Source: Aestuariivivens marinum
GTDB lineage: Bacteria > Bacteroidota > Bacteroidia > Flavobacteriales > Flavobacteriaceae
Direction: 5' to 3'
NCBI RefSeq assembly: GCF_022662175.1
Contig: NZ_JAKMCR010000002.1
Span: 62,001 to 126,000, forward strand
DNA length: 64,000 nt
In this document: one piece after another, positions 9,488-19,960 of the stretch
How positions within the stretch are numbered: the stretch's first letter is position 1
Layout of the letters: every line of letters starts with the position of its first letter
Program-made: the position numbers and the translations under genes
Notes under the pieces: generated by a model
Told to the model about the DNA's origin: nothing
What the model saw: only the letters and a program-made list of their open reading frames with translations
The model's database searches: none

Positions 9488-10580
9488 TTAAGGCATATAT
9501 TGCAAAACTTCCCAACCAATGGCCACCCTCATAACTATCACCAAAAATACTAGGCAAGGAATAGTTTATATGATGATTGGCTATATTCATTAAATGTTCA
9601 TATTCCGGCAAACCTTCCGCTATTTTATATAAGCTCCATGCTCGTGAAAAATTAACTCCATCTAAATGCACCAAATGCCCATCGGTTCTATCGGAAACCA
9701 AGCCCACTTCTAAGGTGTAATTTATATCCTTTAACTCTGGTAAAAAAGTATGAAGCCATGTTTTAAATTCCTCTTTTGGCAGAATTCTTTTCATTAAAGC
9801 AGCTTCTTCCAAGCAGGGTGATAAAAAATCAGTTCCACTAGGCTCCCATGTCATGGGACAATTCTTGTCAGTTAAAAAGAAGTATTTGGCGCGTTGTGTA
9901 ATAGCATTTTTTAGTGCCTTGTTATTTAAGCTCTGAGCGTAATCGTATGCAAAGGACAAACCAAATGCCGTATTAGTATGAGTTCCAACTCGTAAAGGGT
10001 AATTTAACTTGGGTAGAAATTCGATGTATTTTTCAACAAGTAAATCGGTTAAGGGTTGCAGGTTATTTTCTAATGTTCTGGCCGCTTCATCATCCCATGT
10101 ATGTATTGCTTCTGCCAATTTCAACAACCATGCCCAACCGTAAGTACGCTCATAAGAACTGTTGAACGCTCCTTGGAAATAGGCCACTTCGGCTTCTATA
10201 TTTTCTTTGGATAGATTATTCAACAACAGTTGTTTTATCTCCTCGGCATGATCGATATTGGGAAATTGTTTTAGCAGGCTCACCAAACTCCAATGCCCAT
10301 GTACTGCCGAATGCCAATCGAAACAACCATAAAAAGCAGGATGTAAAGTGCGCGGTGGTAACAAATCTGTATCACTCCCAATAGTTTGCGACAATTTGTT
10401 TGGATATTCGGTATTGATACAGTTTAAAGGGAGTTCTGCCAAGCGATTGGCCTGTTCTAAATTTAAAACAGGAGTTTCAGCTATTTCAATTTTTGGTGTT
10501 CTTTCAATTGATTTTTCCTCTTTTTTAATAGGGTTACAGCTAAAAATTGTTAATAAGGAAATTATTAGGAGTTTATTCAT
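9468..10580 (-). CDS. DUF2891 lipoprotein
   Basis: 370 residues with a lipoprotein signal peptide (lipobox ending IFSC, Cys15). The family core includes HPAFYGCFDWHSAVHGHW, a conserved Trp/His pattern resembling alpha/alpha-toroid enzymes, as well as THTNTAFG and GYSLP-like C-terminal segments. DUF2891 proteins have no established function. The gene overlaps the start of the Nramp-like transporter, so both are probably one transcript, next to the pxp operon. Confidence 0.85.
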   Translation of the reverse strand: MNKLLIISLLTIFSCNPIKKEEKSIERTPKIEIAETPVLNLEQANRLAELPLNCINTEYPNKLSQTIGSDTDLLPPRTLHPAFYGCFDWHSAVHGHWSLVSLLKQFPNIDHAEEIKQLLLNNLSKENIEAEVAYFQGAFNSSYERTYGWAWLLKLAEAIHTWDDEAARTLENNLQPLTDLLVEKYIEFLPKLNYPLRVGTHTNTAFGLSFAYDYAQSLNNKALKNAITQRAKYFFLTDKNCPMTWEPSGTDFLSPCLEEAALMKRILPKEEFKTWLHTFLPELKDINYTLEVGLVSDRTDGHLVHLDGVNFSRAWSLYKIAEGLPEYEHLMNIANHHINYSLPSIFGDSYEGGHWLGSFAIYALNAVDND

Positions 10581-10920
10581 TTTCTTTAAGATTGTCTACA
10601 AATATTGGCACCAATATAAGTTTTATTATCTCAAAATTGAAAAAAAAGAACTTATCTCATCCCAAACAAACTATATAAATTTATTTTGGCATAGACACTC
10701 TAGCAAATATCAAAAAACATTTTACTTTGTTATCATTGTGTTTCTTGGTAGTCTATGCAGTTGTATATAAAGTTATAACGAATATTAAGGTAGCCAAAAA
10801 TACACATAGGTATTCTAACGGTAATTCGTATTGGTGCGATAATATATTGATTTTTTAGAAGTGTTTTCAGCTTCCAATATTTAGAGTATTAATTTGGCTA
10901 TTACTATTTTTGTCAATCAC
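10581..10920. other. Intergenic region upstream of the DUF2891 gene
   Basis: 340 bp with no credible gene. An AATATTTG on the minus strand (10599-10606, one mismatch to TAnnTTTG) could be the -7 element for the DUF2891/transporter transcript. An open frame on the plus strand here has no family resemblance and poor composition. Confidence 0.45.
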
Positions 10921-11397
10921 TTAATTTTTTCGGTTTATTTGATTACAATTTACTTTTTCGACAGTATAGGCTAATGTTATGATTTTCCATTCCCCGTCTT
11001 TTTTAAATAAGGTAAAAACATCTATTCCACAATGTGAAAATTTATCGTCTATCCAAAATTCATATGGTATCCAAGCTACTGCAATTTCATTGTTGGTGGT
11101 AATGTCATAGTCCAGGGCAATTTCTTTCATATCTGGCCAGGAAGACATCGTTGGAGTAGAATCTTTAGAAAAGCGGAAGTCAATCTTGGGAAGTCCTTCG
11201 TTGTTAGATCGTCGCCTCCAAACTTGAGCATCACCCAAGATTGTAGAGCGCATTAAAATCGAATCCTTCTTTTCTATTGCTTTAAAAAACTGGTTAATCA
11301 CATTTTTGATCTCCTCTTTCTCTTCTATTTTTGATTCTTGAGAAAAACCAGTAAAACAAATGGATGAATATAGTATTATAATTGATAAAATTCTCAT
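10921..11397 (-). CDS. Secreted NTF2-like (SnoaL/DUF4440-type) protein
   Basis: 158 residues from the ATG at 11397. This start is preferred over an upstream one because it begins a normal signal peptide (MRILSIIILYSSICFTGFSQ). The mature part has the NTF2-like cone layout: an initial helix with NVINQFFKAIEKKDSILMRS, then strands ending in DVFTLFKKDGEWKIITLAY. Members of this fold range from enzymes to ligand-binding proteins, so no reaction can be named. It stands alone between comM and the DUF2891 gene. Confidence 0.8.
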   Translation of the reverse strand: MRILSIIILYSSICFTGFSQESKIEEKEEIKNVINQFFKAIEKKDSILMRSTILGDAQVWRRRSNNEGLPKIDFRFSKDSTPTMSSWPDMKEIALDYDITTNNEIAVAWIPYEFWIDDKFSHCGIDVFTLFKKDGEWKIITLAYTVEKVNCNQINRKN

Positions 11398-11542
11398 TAT
11401 TGTTTGGTTTTTGTGTTCAGTTTCTATTGCTAAACAAAGGCATAAACACAATTGGGTTTATTTCTTAATATAATAAATATCCGAAATCACATTAATTAAA
11501 ATAATCTAAGCACAAAAAATGTCTTAAGAAAGGGTAAATGCA

Positions 11543-13081
11543 TTATCCCAACCACCCTTCTCTATCCAAACTGCGGTATTGAATAGCTTCACTAATATGT
11601 GTACCACTAATAGACTCAACCCCTTCCAAATCCGCTATGGTACGGGCTACTTTTAAAATGCGATCGTAAGCTCTAGCAGATAAATTTAAACGTTCCATAG
11701 CCATTTTTAACAGTTGTTTAGAGGGGTCGTCCAAAACACAATATTTACGAATTTGTTTACTGCTCATTTGGGCATTGTAATGCACGTTATCACTTTCTTC
11801 AAAACGTTTGCTTTGAATCTCCCTAGCTGCTGTTACCCGTTTTCGAATGTCTACCGAGGTTTCTCCTCTTCTGTCTTCTGAAAGTTTTTCAAATGGAACA
11901 GGTGTTACTTCAATATGAATATCAATCCGATCCAATAAAGGACCTGAAATCTTACTCAAATACCGTTGCATTTCTGCAGGACTTGAAGTTACAGGCGCAT
12001 CGGGGTCGTTAAAATAACCTCCGGGACTGGGGTTCATACTCGCTACCAACATAAAGGACGACGGATAAGTGACCGTAAACTTGGCTCTGGAAATGGTGAC
12101 TTCACGATCTTCTAAAGGTTGACGCAATACTTCCAGTACACTTCTCTTAAATTCCGGGAGTTCATCCAAAAATAAGACACCATTATGCGATAGTGAAATC
12201 TCTCCTGGTTGTGGAAACGCCCCTCCTCCCACAAGTGCAACATCTGAAATCGTGTGATGCGGACTTCTAAACGGCCGTTGTGCGATCAATCCTGTATGCT
12301 CCTTAACCCTTCCAACTACAGAATGGATTTTGGTAGTTTCTAAAGCTTCATGAAGTGTCATGGGCGGCAAAATACTAGGTAAGCGCTTGGCCAACATAGT
12401 TTTCCCTGCTCCGGGAGGTCCAATTAAAATAATGTTATGTCCTCCAGCTGCTGCAATTTCCATGCATCGCTTTATACCTTCCTGTCCTTTAACATCGGCA
12501 AAATCGAATTCAGGAAATTCCAAATTTTTATAAAACTCCTCTCGAGTATTGATAATGGTTTGTTCCAATTGCTCTCCCTTATCAAAATAATCAATGACCT
12601 GTTTAATATTATCCACACCATAAACCTTTAATTCATTTACTATGGCTGCTTCTTTAGCATTTTGATTAGGTAAAATAAAATACTTAAAACCTTCCTCCCT
12701 AGCCTTTATAGCAATGGGTAATGCCCCTTTTATGGGTTGTAAACTACCATCAAGCGAAAGTTCTCCCATAATTAAATAATCTTCTAAGTATTCTGCTTGT
12801 ATCTGTTTCGAAGCTGTCAAAATACCTATGGCCAAGGTAAGATCGTAAGCACTACCCTCTTTGCGCAAATCGGCTGGGGACATATTAATGATAATCTTTT
12901 TACCAGGAATTTTATAACCATTATTCTGTAAGGCTGCCGCAATACGGTAGTTGCTCTCCTTTATGGCATTATCGGGCAAGCCAACCAAATGATACCCAAT
13001 ACCCGTATCAACATTAACCTCTACGGTGATTGTAGTTGCATCGACACCAAAAACAGCACTTCCAAAGACTTTTTTAAGCAT
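11543..13081 (-). CDS. comM: Magnesium-chelatase-like AAA+ helicase ComM/YifB
   Basis: 512-residue ComM-type protein, a hexameric branch-migration helicase that helps integrate foreign DNA during natural transformation. It has the N-terminal Lon-C-like ChlI domain (about 1-170), an AAA+ module with Walker A GPPGAGKT at 221-228 and Walker B FLDELPEF, and a C-terminal Mg-chelatase helical domain ending in [15 protein letters not shown]. The length matches the family. It appears monocistronic between the NTF2-like gene and ccsBA. Confidence 0.96.
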   Translation of the reverse strand: MLKKVFGSAVFGVDATTITVEVNVDTGIGYHLVGLPDNAIKESNYRIAAALQNNGYKIPGKKIIINMSPADLRKEGSAYDLTLAIGILTASKQIQAEYLEDYLIMGELSLDGSLQPIKGALPIAIKAREEGFKYFILPNQNAKEAAIVNELKVYGVDNIKQVIDYFDKGEQLEQTIINTREEFYKNLEFPEFDFADVKGQEGIKRCMEIAAAGGHNIILIGPPGAGKTMLAKRLPSILPPMTLHEALETTKIHSVVGRVKEHTGLIAQRPFRSPHHTISDVALVGGGAFPQPGEISLSHNGVLFLDELPEFKRSVLEVLRQPLEDREVTISRAKFTVTYPSSFMLVASMNPSPGGYFNDPDAPVTSSPAEMQRYLSKISGPLLDRIDIHIEVTPVPFEKLSEDRRGETSVDIRKRVTAAREIQSKRFEESDNVHYNAQMSSKQIRKYCVLDDPSKQLLKMAMERLNLSARAYDRILKVARTIADLEGVESISGTHISEAIQYRSLDREGWLG

Positions 13082-13134
13082 GACTTTAGTTTACTGTTTA
13101 AATGTAAGAAAAGTATTTTAATTTAAACTTTCTT

Positions 13135-16100
13135 TTATGCTAACCTGTTTTCTTTCTGCATAAAATAAGCAAGAATAGCTATTATCAACATAAATACTAC
13201 CAAGACATAAACAAAGGTTGGTATGGGCAATGGATCACCAGCAGCGTAACTGTGCAATCCAGACAGATAATAATTTACCCCAAAGGAGGTCATAATTATA
13301 GACCAAAACGCAAACATACTGGCTACATTTAGAACATAATGGTTATTTAGTCTTGGAATAAAACGCAAGTGCAGAACAATGGCATAAACAATAATACTAA
13401 TTAAAGCCCAAGTCTCTTTTGGATCCCATGCCCAGTAACGTCCCCATGATTCATTGGCCCATACACCGCCTAAAAAAGTACCTATGGAAAGTACAAACAA
13501 GCCTATGGTCATAGCCATCTCGTTAATGTAGCTTAGTTCCTTTATTTTTAATTCCATAACAGCTTTGTTCTTTGAGGTTTTAAAAACCATAAGCATCAGA
13601 GCCATTAATCCTAAAACAGCAGCTAAAGCTAATGGCGCATAACTACTTACTATGGTAGCAACATGTATTTTTAACCAATACGATTTTAAAACTGGCATTA
13701 AATTGGTGATTTCTGGGTTTAACCAATCTAAATAACTTACAAACAATAGTGCTCCCGAGAATAAAGTAGACAATGGTAATGAGAAATCCGATTTTCTAAA
13801 AGTAATCAAACCACAAAGGATTAGAACCCATGCTACAAAAATGAGCATTTCGTAACCATTACTCCATGGGGCATGCTGTGCTACATACCACCGCAAAAGT
13901 ATATTTCCTGTAAAGCACAGAAAAGAAACCAAGGTTAAAACTATGAAAATGTTATTTATTAGTTCTATAGTTTTTTTGTTATAAAACATTTTCACAATCG
14001 ACAAAACCAACAAAGTAAAACCTAAGGTAAAAAAGACCTGAAACAACCAAAAGTTTAGATTCGTCTTATTATACCACAATTCTGCTTCAATGCGTTGTGG
14101 TGTTGGTATTATATTGGCTCCTAGGACTTCTTGGTATTTTTTTATATAAACCAATTTTTCATGAGCTGCATTATAGTTTTGAGTCAATAAATCATTAAAA
14201 TATACTGGGATAATATTTTTGGAAAACTTAGCATCTTCTTCCGGGAAATCTTTAAAATGGTGGATATAACTAAACCAAGTATTGTTTTCATCATTTTTAT
14301 TTGGAAAAATCTTTAAATAATTTCCAGCAAATACATTATATAGAATATTAAAACGTTCATCTATTTTTAAAACTTCCTTATCAAATTCGTTGCGCTCTGC
14401 AGGTTTCTTCTTATTGGCCTCTTCAACTTCATTTCTTAATAAATAGTTACCGTCTTCGTTAAATAAGTTGGCAAAAGCTACTAAATTGTTTTTCCCTTTT
14501 GGAATGGACTCAAATAAATTTCCCGTCTTTTCAAAATCAACTTTTATAATGGGCACACGTTGCCATAATTGAGGTAACATATGCATAGCCAAAAATGTTT
14601 GGTTAGCATCAAAAATCAATTTGTCGTTTCTTACTGGATATACAAATTTTGGCTTTCTTGAGATTTTCCTAAGAAACTCTGATGCAAGAGTATTTACGGG
14701 CTTTATCCTACCATCTAAGTCTTGTACCAATAACCTTCCAAAAAAATCAGCATGGGTTTTATCTATTTCTTGGGCTTTTAAGGCCTCATCTACTTTAATT
14801 GTCAATAAATCAGGCGGCATTTGAGCCATACCGAACTGAATTGTAAAAAGCAAAATGAGTACCGTTGGAAGTTGATTCTTTTTTAACTGATTTAGTTTTT
14901 TGTTAATTAATTTAAACCTTGAGGCCTTACCAAAAAATGTAAACAACATGCCCAATGTCATTAAAAAATATCCGAAGTAAGTCACCAAAGTTCCTAATTG
15001 GTCGTGGTTTACTGATAGTACCGTACCCTTTTCGTCGGTATCATAACTTGCTTGAAAAAAACGGTATCCCCCATAATCCAAAACATTGTTCATAAAGATT
15101 CTGAACGGCTTCTTTATATTGCCATCTAAAATAGAAACTTCACTTGCATAAGCCGACGGACTGGAAGATCCAGGGTAGCGTTCTAACTGAAAGTCATTTA
15201 ACTGGATTGAAAAGGGAGTTTTTATAGCTGCTGCACCGTAAGACAATATCATCTTCACACTATCAATAACTACTTCTTCGTGTATTGGTAAAAACCCTTG
15301 TCTGTATAAAATATTTACAGGTTTTTCCTTTCCATTAACCGATACATTTACAATTAGCCCATCATCCTTTGTTTCGTCGTTATCTTTTAATTTTTCTGAT
15401 GTACCTGTTAACTGGAATTTACCTTTTTTATAATATGCCAAAGGCACAAACGATATGTCTCCTGCCCGATATAGAATTCTTAAGGTTATGGCTTGTAAAC
15501 TGTCTTTTTTTATTTTTCCAGCTTTTTGTGAAGCCATAATAAAGAAATCCAGATCATAAGGAGTTTTTATACTTAGTGCCCCCTCTTGTTCTATAATATT
15601 TATGATGTCTTCCTTATTGGAGTTAAAACCAATTTCATACTGTTTACCAATTTTTTCTATTTCTCCCTTTTTAAGATATACCGTGTTTCTTCCATGACCT
15701 GTAGTAACAACCATTTCTAATAGTGGTTCGCCTTCATTTTGATCTTCCACAACTTCTGGGATGGCATCGGCAATATAATTATTATAAGATATGTTTACCG
15801 GTTTTCCTTTTATGGTTGTGTTTAGCACAAAACGATTATCTCTTATAGGTGAAAAGCTTAATTTTTTATTAATCTTTTTCGATACTTCACCATCAATTAG
15901 GGTGACATTTAAAAAATTGGCGTCTGAAATTATAATATTTGATGAAGCACCTTCCCTAATACGCATGATACCACTATATGATGTATACCTGGTTATAGCC
16001 GCACCTAAAACAATAACTATAAAAGCCAAATGAAATAGCAGAACGGACCATTTTTCCTTTCTCAATAATCTATACTTAAAAATGTTGGCTATAAAAGTTA

Positions 16101-16275
16101 GTGCCAATCCCAGCATAACCAACTCAAACCACCAAGCATCATATATGGTAACCCAAGCAGTTTGGGTTCCAAAATCGTTTTCTATAAAAGTGGCTGTTGC
16201 CATAGCTATAGCAAATATCAATAATAGCAACAGAGCTAGACTAGACGATGATAAAAATTTGTACATATTCTGCAT
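13135..16275 (-). CDS. ccsBA: Fused cytochrome c biogenesis protein CcsBA (ResB-CcsA)
   Basis: 1046-residue fusion of the System II heme exporter/ligase subunits, which attaches heme to CXXCH sites of periplasmic cytochromes c. The N-terminal ResB part has membrane segments near 10-30, 50-65, 78-100 and about 430, with a large periplasmic domain. A second periplasmic stretch (about 480-740) is followed by the CcsA part with the WWD heme-handling motif (ESWGRYWAWDPKETWALIS) and conserved His residues in loops. It lies 89 bp downstream of nrfA. That position fits its job: this locus needs more than 15 c-type hemes, including the unusual CWTCK site of NrfA, which in some bacteria needs a dedicated synthetase. 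Confidence 0.95.
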   Translation of the reverse strand: MQNMYKFLSSSSLALLLLLIFAIAMATATFIENDFGTQTAWVTIYDAWWFELVMLGLALTFIANIFKYRLLRKEKWSVLLFHLAFIVIVLGAAITRYTSYSGIMRIREGASSNIIISDANFLNVTLIDGEVSKKINKKLSFSPIRDNRFVLNTTIKGKPVNISYNNYIADAIPEVVEDQNEGEPLLEMVVTTGHGRNTVYLKKGEIEKIGKQYEIGFNSNKEDIINIIEQEGALSIKTPYDLDFFIMASQKAGKIKKDSLQAITLRILYRAGDISFVPLAYYKKGKFQLTGTSEKLKDNDETKDDGLIVNVSVNGKEKPVNILYRQGFLPIHEEVVIDSVKMILSYGAAAIKTPFSIQLNDFQLERYPGSSSPSAYASEVSILDGNIKKPFRIFMNNVLDYGGYRFFQASYDTDEKGTVLSVNHDQLGTLVTYFGYFLMTLGMLFTFFGKASRFKLINKKLNQLKKNQLPTVLILLFTIQFGMAQMPPDLLTIKVDEALKAQEIDKTHADFFGRLLVQDLDGRIKPVNTLASEFLRKISRKPKFVYPVRNDKLIFDANQTFLAMHMLPQLWQRVPIIKVDFEKTGNLFESIPKGKNNLVAFANLFNEDGNYLLRNEVEEANKKKPAERNEFDKEVLKIDERFNILYNVFAGNYLKIFPNKNDENNTWFSYIHHFKDFPEEDAKFSKNIIPVYFNDLLTQNYNAAHEKLVYIKKYQEVLGANIIPTPQRIEAELWYNKTNLNFWLFQVFFTLGFTLLVLSIVKMFYNKKTIELINNIFIVLTLVSFLCFTGNILLRWYVAQHAPWSNGYEMLIFVAWVLILCGLITFRKSDFSLPLSTLFSGALLFVSYLDWLNPEITNLMPVLKSYWLKIHVATIVSSYAPLALAAVLGLMALMLMVFKTSKNKAVMELKIKELSYINEMAMTIGLFVLSIGTFLGGVWANESWGRYWAWDPKETWALISIIVYAIVLHLRFIPRLNNHYVLNVASMFAFWSIIMTSFGVNYYLSGLHSYAAGDPLPIPTFVYVLVVFMLIIAILAYFMQKENRLA

Positions 16276-16364
16276 AAAAGCGATTTTAAAAAGAAGATAG
16301 CTTTTAATGACTATAAAAATCTTAAAAGCTATCCTTAATAAACACTAAATTAATCTTGAAAAGT

Positions 16365-17864
16365 CTATTTTGTATTCATTGAGACTTTTTTAGAACCATA
16401 AGTAGCTTCACGCTTTTTTGCCGCTTCCAACCATTGTGGTACTAATGTCTTTTTAAACTCTGCCTTATCGGTTTCCATTTTTTCAGCATCCAACCCTATA
16501 TAGGCTTGCGCTTTTTCCTTTGTAGATATATCTGGCATTTCAACAGGTTTGTTATGTCCTAATTCAGCCAATAAGCGTGCAAGCTTAACACGTCCTTCGG
16601 TAGCTTTATCTAAACCACTAGCTAATACCCTACCTGTTTCAACAGGTGAATGGAAAGATGCACCATGCGCAGCAGCAGCATAATCCCAACGCCATTGTGC
16701 ATGACGTATATCCATTAAGATATCCTTCATTTGCTCTTCTGTTGCACCTAAATCCCAACATTTTTTTGCCTCTACATGCATTCTCACCAAGGCATCTTCT
16801 AACTTAAGCCTACTCTCGGTAGATTTTTGCTGACGCTCAAAAACATTTAGTTTTAGCTTATCGGCATCTTCCCTATGGCATACTTGACAAGCGTTGGCTA
16901 CATTGTTTAAAGGCGATTGAATGTGGTGATCTGTAAACTTCTGACCTCCTTCACTCTTGTAAGGCATATGGCAATCGGCACAAGATACACCTCTATCGGC
17001 ATGAACCCCTGTTAAATAGGTTTCATAGCCTGGATGCTGTGCTTTTAACATTGGGGCTCGGCTTAGTTTATGTGTCCAATCTTTAAAGTTTAATTCATCA
17101 TAATATTTTTCCATAGCTTCCACAGACATACCATCCTTCCAAGGAAACTTTAAATAAGGTATCCCCTCTTTTCCGGGCAGGTTTTTATCAAAATAATATT
17201 CCACATGGCATTGCGCACATACCAAAGAACGCATTTCTTGGTGTGTAGCTTGATTAATATCCTTACCCATAGCCTCAAAAGCTTCAACCAAAGCAGGACG
17301 CGAAATAGTTAGTTTCATGGTCTTAGAGTCATGGCAATCGGCACAACCTATTGGATTAACAACCTCTTCGCCTTTATCTGCCCATTTGCCTTTGTAAAAC
17401 TCCGCAATACCTTGTTCGTTCATTAAACGTGGCACATCTGGACTCTTGCATGTCCAACAGGTTGCTGGCATAGGCCCGTCTCCTTTTCCTTTAGGTGCTC
17501 CAGTTCTTAATGTATTCCTTAAGTCTTCAACTGCATATTGGTGTCCCCTACCCTGATTATAGTCTTTAGAAAATCCATAACCCGCCCATAGCACTACTAA
17601 CCGAGAGTCTTCATCCAACATATCCCGCATGGCAGAGCCACCCTGAAATGAGACAAACGATGTGTCGGTAGTCTGTAAAAACGATTGATATTCAGCCGGG
17701 AAGTTTTTTCCCCATTCATCATTTCGAGGTTCATTTTCAGACAATTCTACCTGAGGCACATATTTAAATTTAGCTTCATTTTTCCTGTTAAGAATACTTG
17801 AGGCCAATAAGCCTAGTAGAAACACAACTATTGCTGTAACAATGAATAGTATTTTATTTTTCAT
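16365..17864 (-). CDS. nrfA: Cytochrome c nitrite reductase, catalytic subunit (NrfA)
   Basis: Pentaheme enzyme that reduces nitrite to ammonium with six electrons in the periplasm. The ATG at 17864 gives 499 residues with an N-terminal signal/anchor helix and begins 11 bp after the nrfH stop; longer starts run back into nrfH. Heme sites: the diagnostic CWTCK at 136-140 (lysine-ligated catalytic heme), then CADCH 174-178, CAQCH 216-220, CADCH 295-299 and CQVCH 326-330. The segment KSEGGQKFTDHHIQSP holds active-site and heme-ligand His residues. It forms the NrfHA complex with the preceding gene, and ccsBA follows it. Confidence 0.98.
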   Translation of the reverse strand: MKNKILFIVTAIVVFLLGLLASSILNRKNEAKFKYVPQVELSENEPRNDEWGKNFPAEYQSFLQTTDTSFVSFQGGSAMRDMLDEDSRLVVLWAGYGFSKDYNQGRGHQYAVEDLRNTLRTGAPKGKGDGPMPATCWTCKSPDVPRLMNEQGIAEFYKGKWADKGEEVVNPIGCADCHDSKTMKLTISRPALVEAFEAMGKDINQATHQEMRSLVCAQCHVEYYFDKNLPGKEGIPYLKFPWKDGMSVEAMEKYYDELNFKDWTHKLSRAPMLKAQHPGYETYLTGVHADRGVSCADCHMPYKSEGGQKFTDHHIQSPLNNVANACQVCHREDADKLKLNVFERQQKSTESRLKLEDALVRMHVEAKKCWDLGATEEQMKDILMDIRHAQWRWDYAAAAHGASFHSPVETGRVLASGLDKATEGRVKLARLLAELGHNKPVEMPDISTKEKAQAYIGLDAEKMETDKAEFKKTLVPQWLEAAKKREATYGSKKVSMNTK

Positions 17865-17875
17865 CTTGATAAAGT

Positions 17876-18475
17876 TTATTTGTCTTCTATTTGTTTTTGT
17901 AACCAATCTGGAATAACCAACTCTTCTACATCGGTTGGAATGGGTGCAATATTATTTTTAATTGTTGATATACCGTGAACCGTACCATGTGGCACTTCCT
18001 GATGGCAACTCCAACATTTTCTTTCAGTTCTGTTTTTAGAGTGATCATCAATCCAACCAACATACTTGGTTTGAGTGACTTGTTGTACATGGCATCGAAT
18101 ACAATTGTCCTGGACGACCTCTTCTGATTCTTCACGCATAAACATAACTTCAGGTTCTGCCCTTAACGTAAATACAGAGGCGTGTAATAACCCATCCTTC
18201 GCTTTAAAATAGTATTTATTAAATATATTATTTTGAGGTACATGACAATCATTGCATTTAGCCCACTCCCTATGTGAACTATGCATCCAACTATTATATA
18301 CTGGTGTCATAACATGGCAATTAACACAGGCTTGAGGGTTATCGGACATATATGATATGACCGAAGCTTCTTTTGCCATAAAAAAACCTAATCCTGTAAT
18401 AATAGCAATTAAAAATACAGCTGTAGGTCTCCATCTCGATCTCTTATCTGGTAATATGTTTTTTCGAAGATTCAC
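17876..18475 (-). CDS. nrfH: Cytochrome c nitrite reductase small subunit (NrfH, tetraheme quinol dehydrogenase)
   Basis: 199-residue NapC/NirT-family membrane cytochrome that oxidises menaquinol and passes electrons to NrfA. One N-terminal membrane helix (about 17-40) is followed by four heme sites: CVNCH 50-54 (with the Met of CHVM, the unusual NrfH heme-1 ligand), CNDCH 74-78, CIRCH 125-129 and CWSCH 154-158. The first gene of this operon is the porin 70 bp upstream; nrfA follows 11 bp downstream. Confidence 0.97.
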   Translation of the reverse strand: MNLRKNILPDKRSRWRPTAVFLIAIITGLGFFMAKEASVISYMSDNPQACVNCHVMTPVYNSWMHSSHREWAKCNDCHVPQNNIFNKYYFKAKDGLLHASVFTLRAEPEVMFMREESEEVVQDNCIRCHVQQVTQTKYVGWIDDHSKNRTERKCWSCHQEVPHGTVHGISTIKNNIAPIPTDVEELVIPDWLQKQIEDK

Positions 18476-18545
18476 TAGTGTTTTATTATTCAGGTAAAAA
18501 TATTTTATTTTCTATAAACTGCACTATATTTTAACCCATTTATTG

Positions 18546-19820
18546 TTAGTTAATTAATTTTGGTTTTATCACCAACATAACCCAAGCCCAGTTTTGACCA
18601 TTAGCAGTATTACTTTCTGAAATACCTTTTAACTCATACATGCCGTCTGCAGGGAATAAATGTGAATACCCCATAGCTAGGCTATAACCTTTAAATGCTT
18701 TCTTATAAACTAAATCAATTTCGGTTCCTAATGCCTTTTCTCCACTTGGCAGCTCTTGTTCCCCACTAAAATTAAGGACTTTTATCATAAGGCTAGATTT
18801 GTCTCCCAATTTAAAATTGGCACTGGCATGGATATCTATCAATCCAATAGAATTGGCATGGTTGCCCACATAAAAGTAATCCATAAAGCCATTAAACTTA
18901 TGGTTAGTGCCATACAAAGGGAAGAAGGCCCCAGTTTCACCAGCATTGGCGTCATTGCCACTAATCATTTCTATTCCTGCTCCTAAGTCTACTTTATCAG
19001 AAGCTTTATAGGTCAAGTCCAATCCCAATAAATAAGCCCCTTTAGCATTTATCTCGTTTTGGTGTTTGCCTGTTTGAAGGAAAGCATTTGCCGCTAGACC
19101 AATTTTACCTTCCTTGTATTCTAAATGGGTGCCTAAAGTTTGTAAATTGCTAACACCATTTGGGCTGTTATCATCGTTGAACTCTTGAAACCCGTTGTTA
19201 AGCAACAGTAAACTTCCCGAAAATTGCTCCCAAGCTTGCTTTAAATACAACATTTGCATGGTTTTATATGAGAAAAATCCTGTTGTGTCATAACCTGTTC
19301 CTGTTGAGACGAAACCTGTTGGATGTGAATAATCTTGATTGAAAGCTAAAGCAAAATCTAATAAGAATTTATCCTTTTTATACTTTATCAAAGCTGCATC
19401 ATGATTTCGCCCTTGTTGCGCCCAATCCAATCCGCCAAGAATACGTTGATCGTCATATGACAACACTTGTCGTCCTACTTTTGTAGACCACCCTGAGCCC
19501 AAGTTAAGTTCTGCCCAAGCTTGGAATATTGCAAAGGAATTATTTTGATCGTATGGTAAAATCTGTCTGTTTTCGCCCCATACCATTACATCTTGTAAAC
19601 TTAAATAAAAGGTATAGTAATCTGTATTAAAGCCTGCATTTAAACGCGCCCTTGTAGAAATACCAAATCCTGCATCAAGACCATCAGCAATTAAATTACC
19701 AAACCCATGACGGTATTCTGTTCTTGGCCTAAATTCTGCATCTAATGTAAACTGAGCCTGCGTAAACTGTGCCATTATTAATGTGGATGCAATAAGTAAG
19801 TATTGTTTTTTTATCATCAT
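18546..19820 (-). CDS. Outer-membrane porin of the alginate-export-like family
   Basis: 424 residues with a Sec signal peptide ending near QFTQAQ and a mature part of alternating hydrophobic/polar beta strands. It has segments such as AEFRPRTEYRHGF, WSTKVGRQVLSYDDQRILGG and a C-terminal strand, as in the 'alginate export' beta-barrel family. In flavobacteria such barrels often sit with respiratory nrf genes, where letting nitrate or nitrite across the outer membrane is a sensible role; that role is inferred. It heads the porin-nrfH-nrfA transcript and has a CRP/FNR-type promoter directly upstream. Confidence 0.8.
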   Translation of the reverse strand: MMIKKQYLLIASTLIMAQFTQAQFTLDAEFRPRTEYRHGFGNLIADGLDAGFGISTRARLNAGFNTDYYTFYLSLQDVMVWGENRQILPYDQNNSFAIFQAWAELNLGSGWSTKVGRQVLSYDDQRILGGLDWAQQGRNHDAALIKYKKDKFLLDFALAFNQDYSHPTGFVSTGTGYDTTGFFSYKTMQMLYLKQAWEQFSGSLLLLNNGFQEFNDDNSPNGVSNLQTLGTHLEYKEGKIGLAANAFLQTGKHQNEINAKGAYLLGLDLTYKASDKVDLGAGIEMISGNDANAGETGAFFPLYGTNHKFNGFMDYFYVGNHANSIGLIDIHASANFKLGDKSSLMIKVLNFSGEQELPSGEKALGTEIDLVYKKAFKGYSLAMGYSHLFPADGMYELKGISESNTANGQNWAWVMLVIKPKLIN

Positions 19821-19875
19821 TTTTATTATTTTTTTATCTATAGTTCTAACTTAATTAATTTTATTTTAGTCCGAG

Positions 19876-19918
19876 CAAAATTAAAAGTAACCATTAATCT
19901 GTTACATGATAAATCTCA
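19876..19918 (-). promoter_or_regulatory. CRP/FNR-type promoter of the porin-nrfHA operon
   Basis: Minus strand: box TGAGATTTATCA (19907-19918, first half-site degenerate), a 23-bp gap, then a full-match -7 element TAATTTTG (19876-19883). The porin start codon lies 55 bp further downstream. The same box-to--7 spacing recurs throughout the window. Confidence 0.7.
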
Positions 19919-19960
19919 TGAAATTTAAGAAAATAAGGTTCTTGTGAAAAATGCAAATGG

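Noticed and set aside
10348-10770. 140-codon frame on the plus strand near the DUF2891 start
   Set aside because: Overlaps the start of the DUF2891 gene, with no domain and unnatural composition beyond it.
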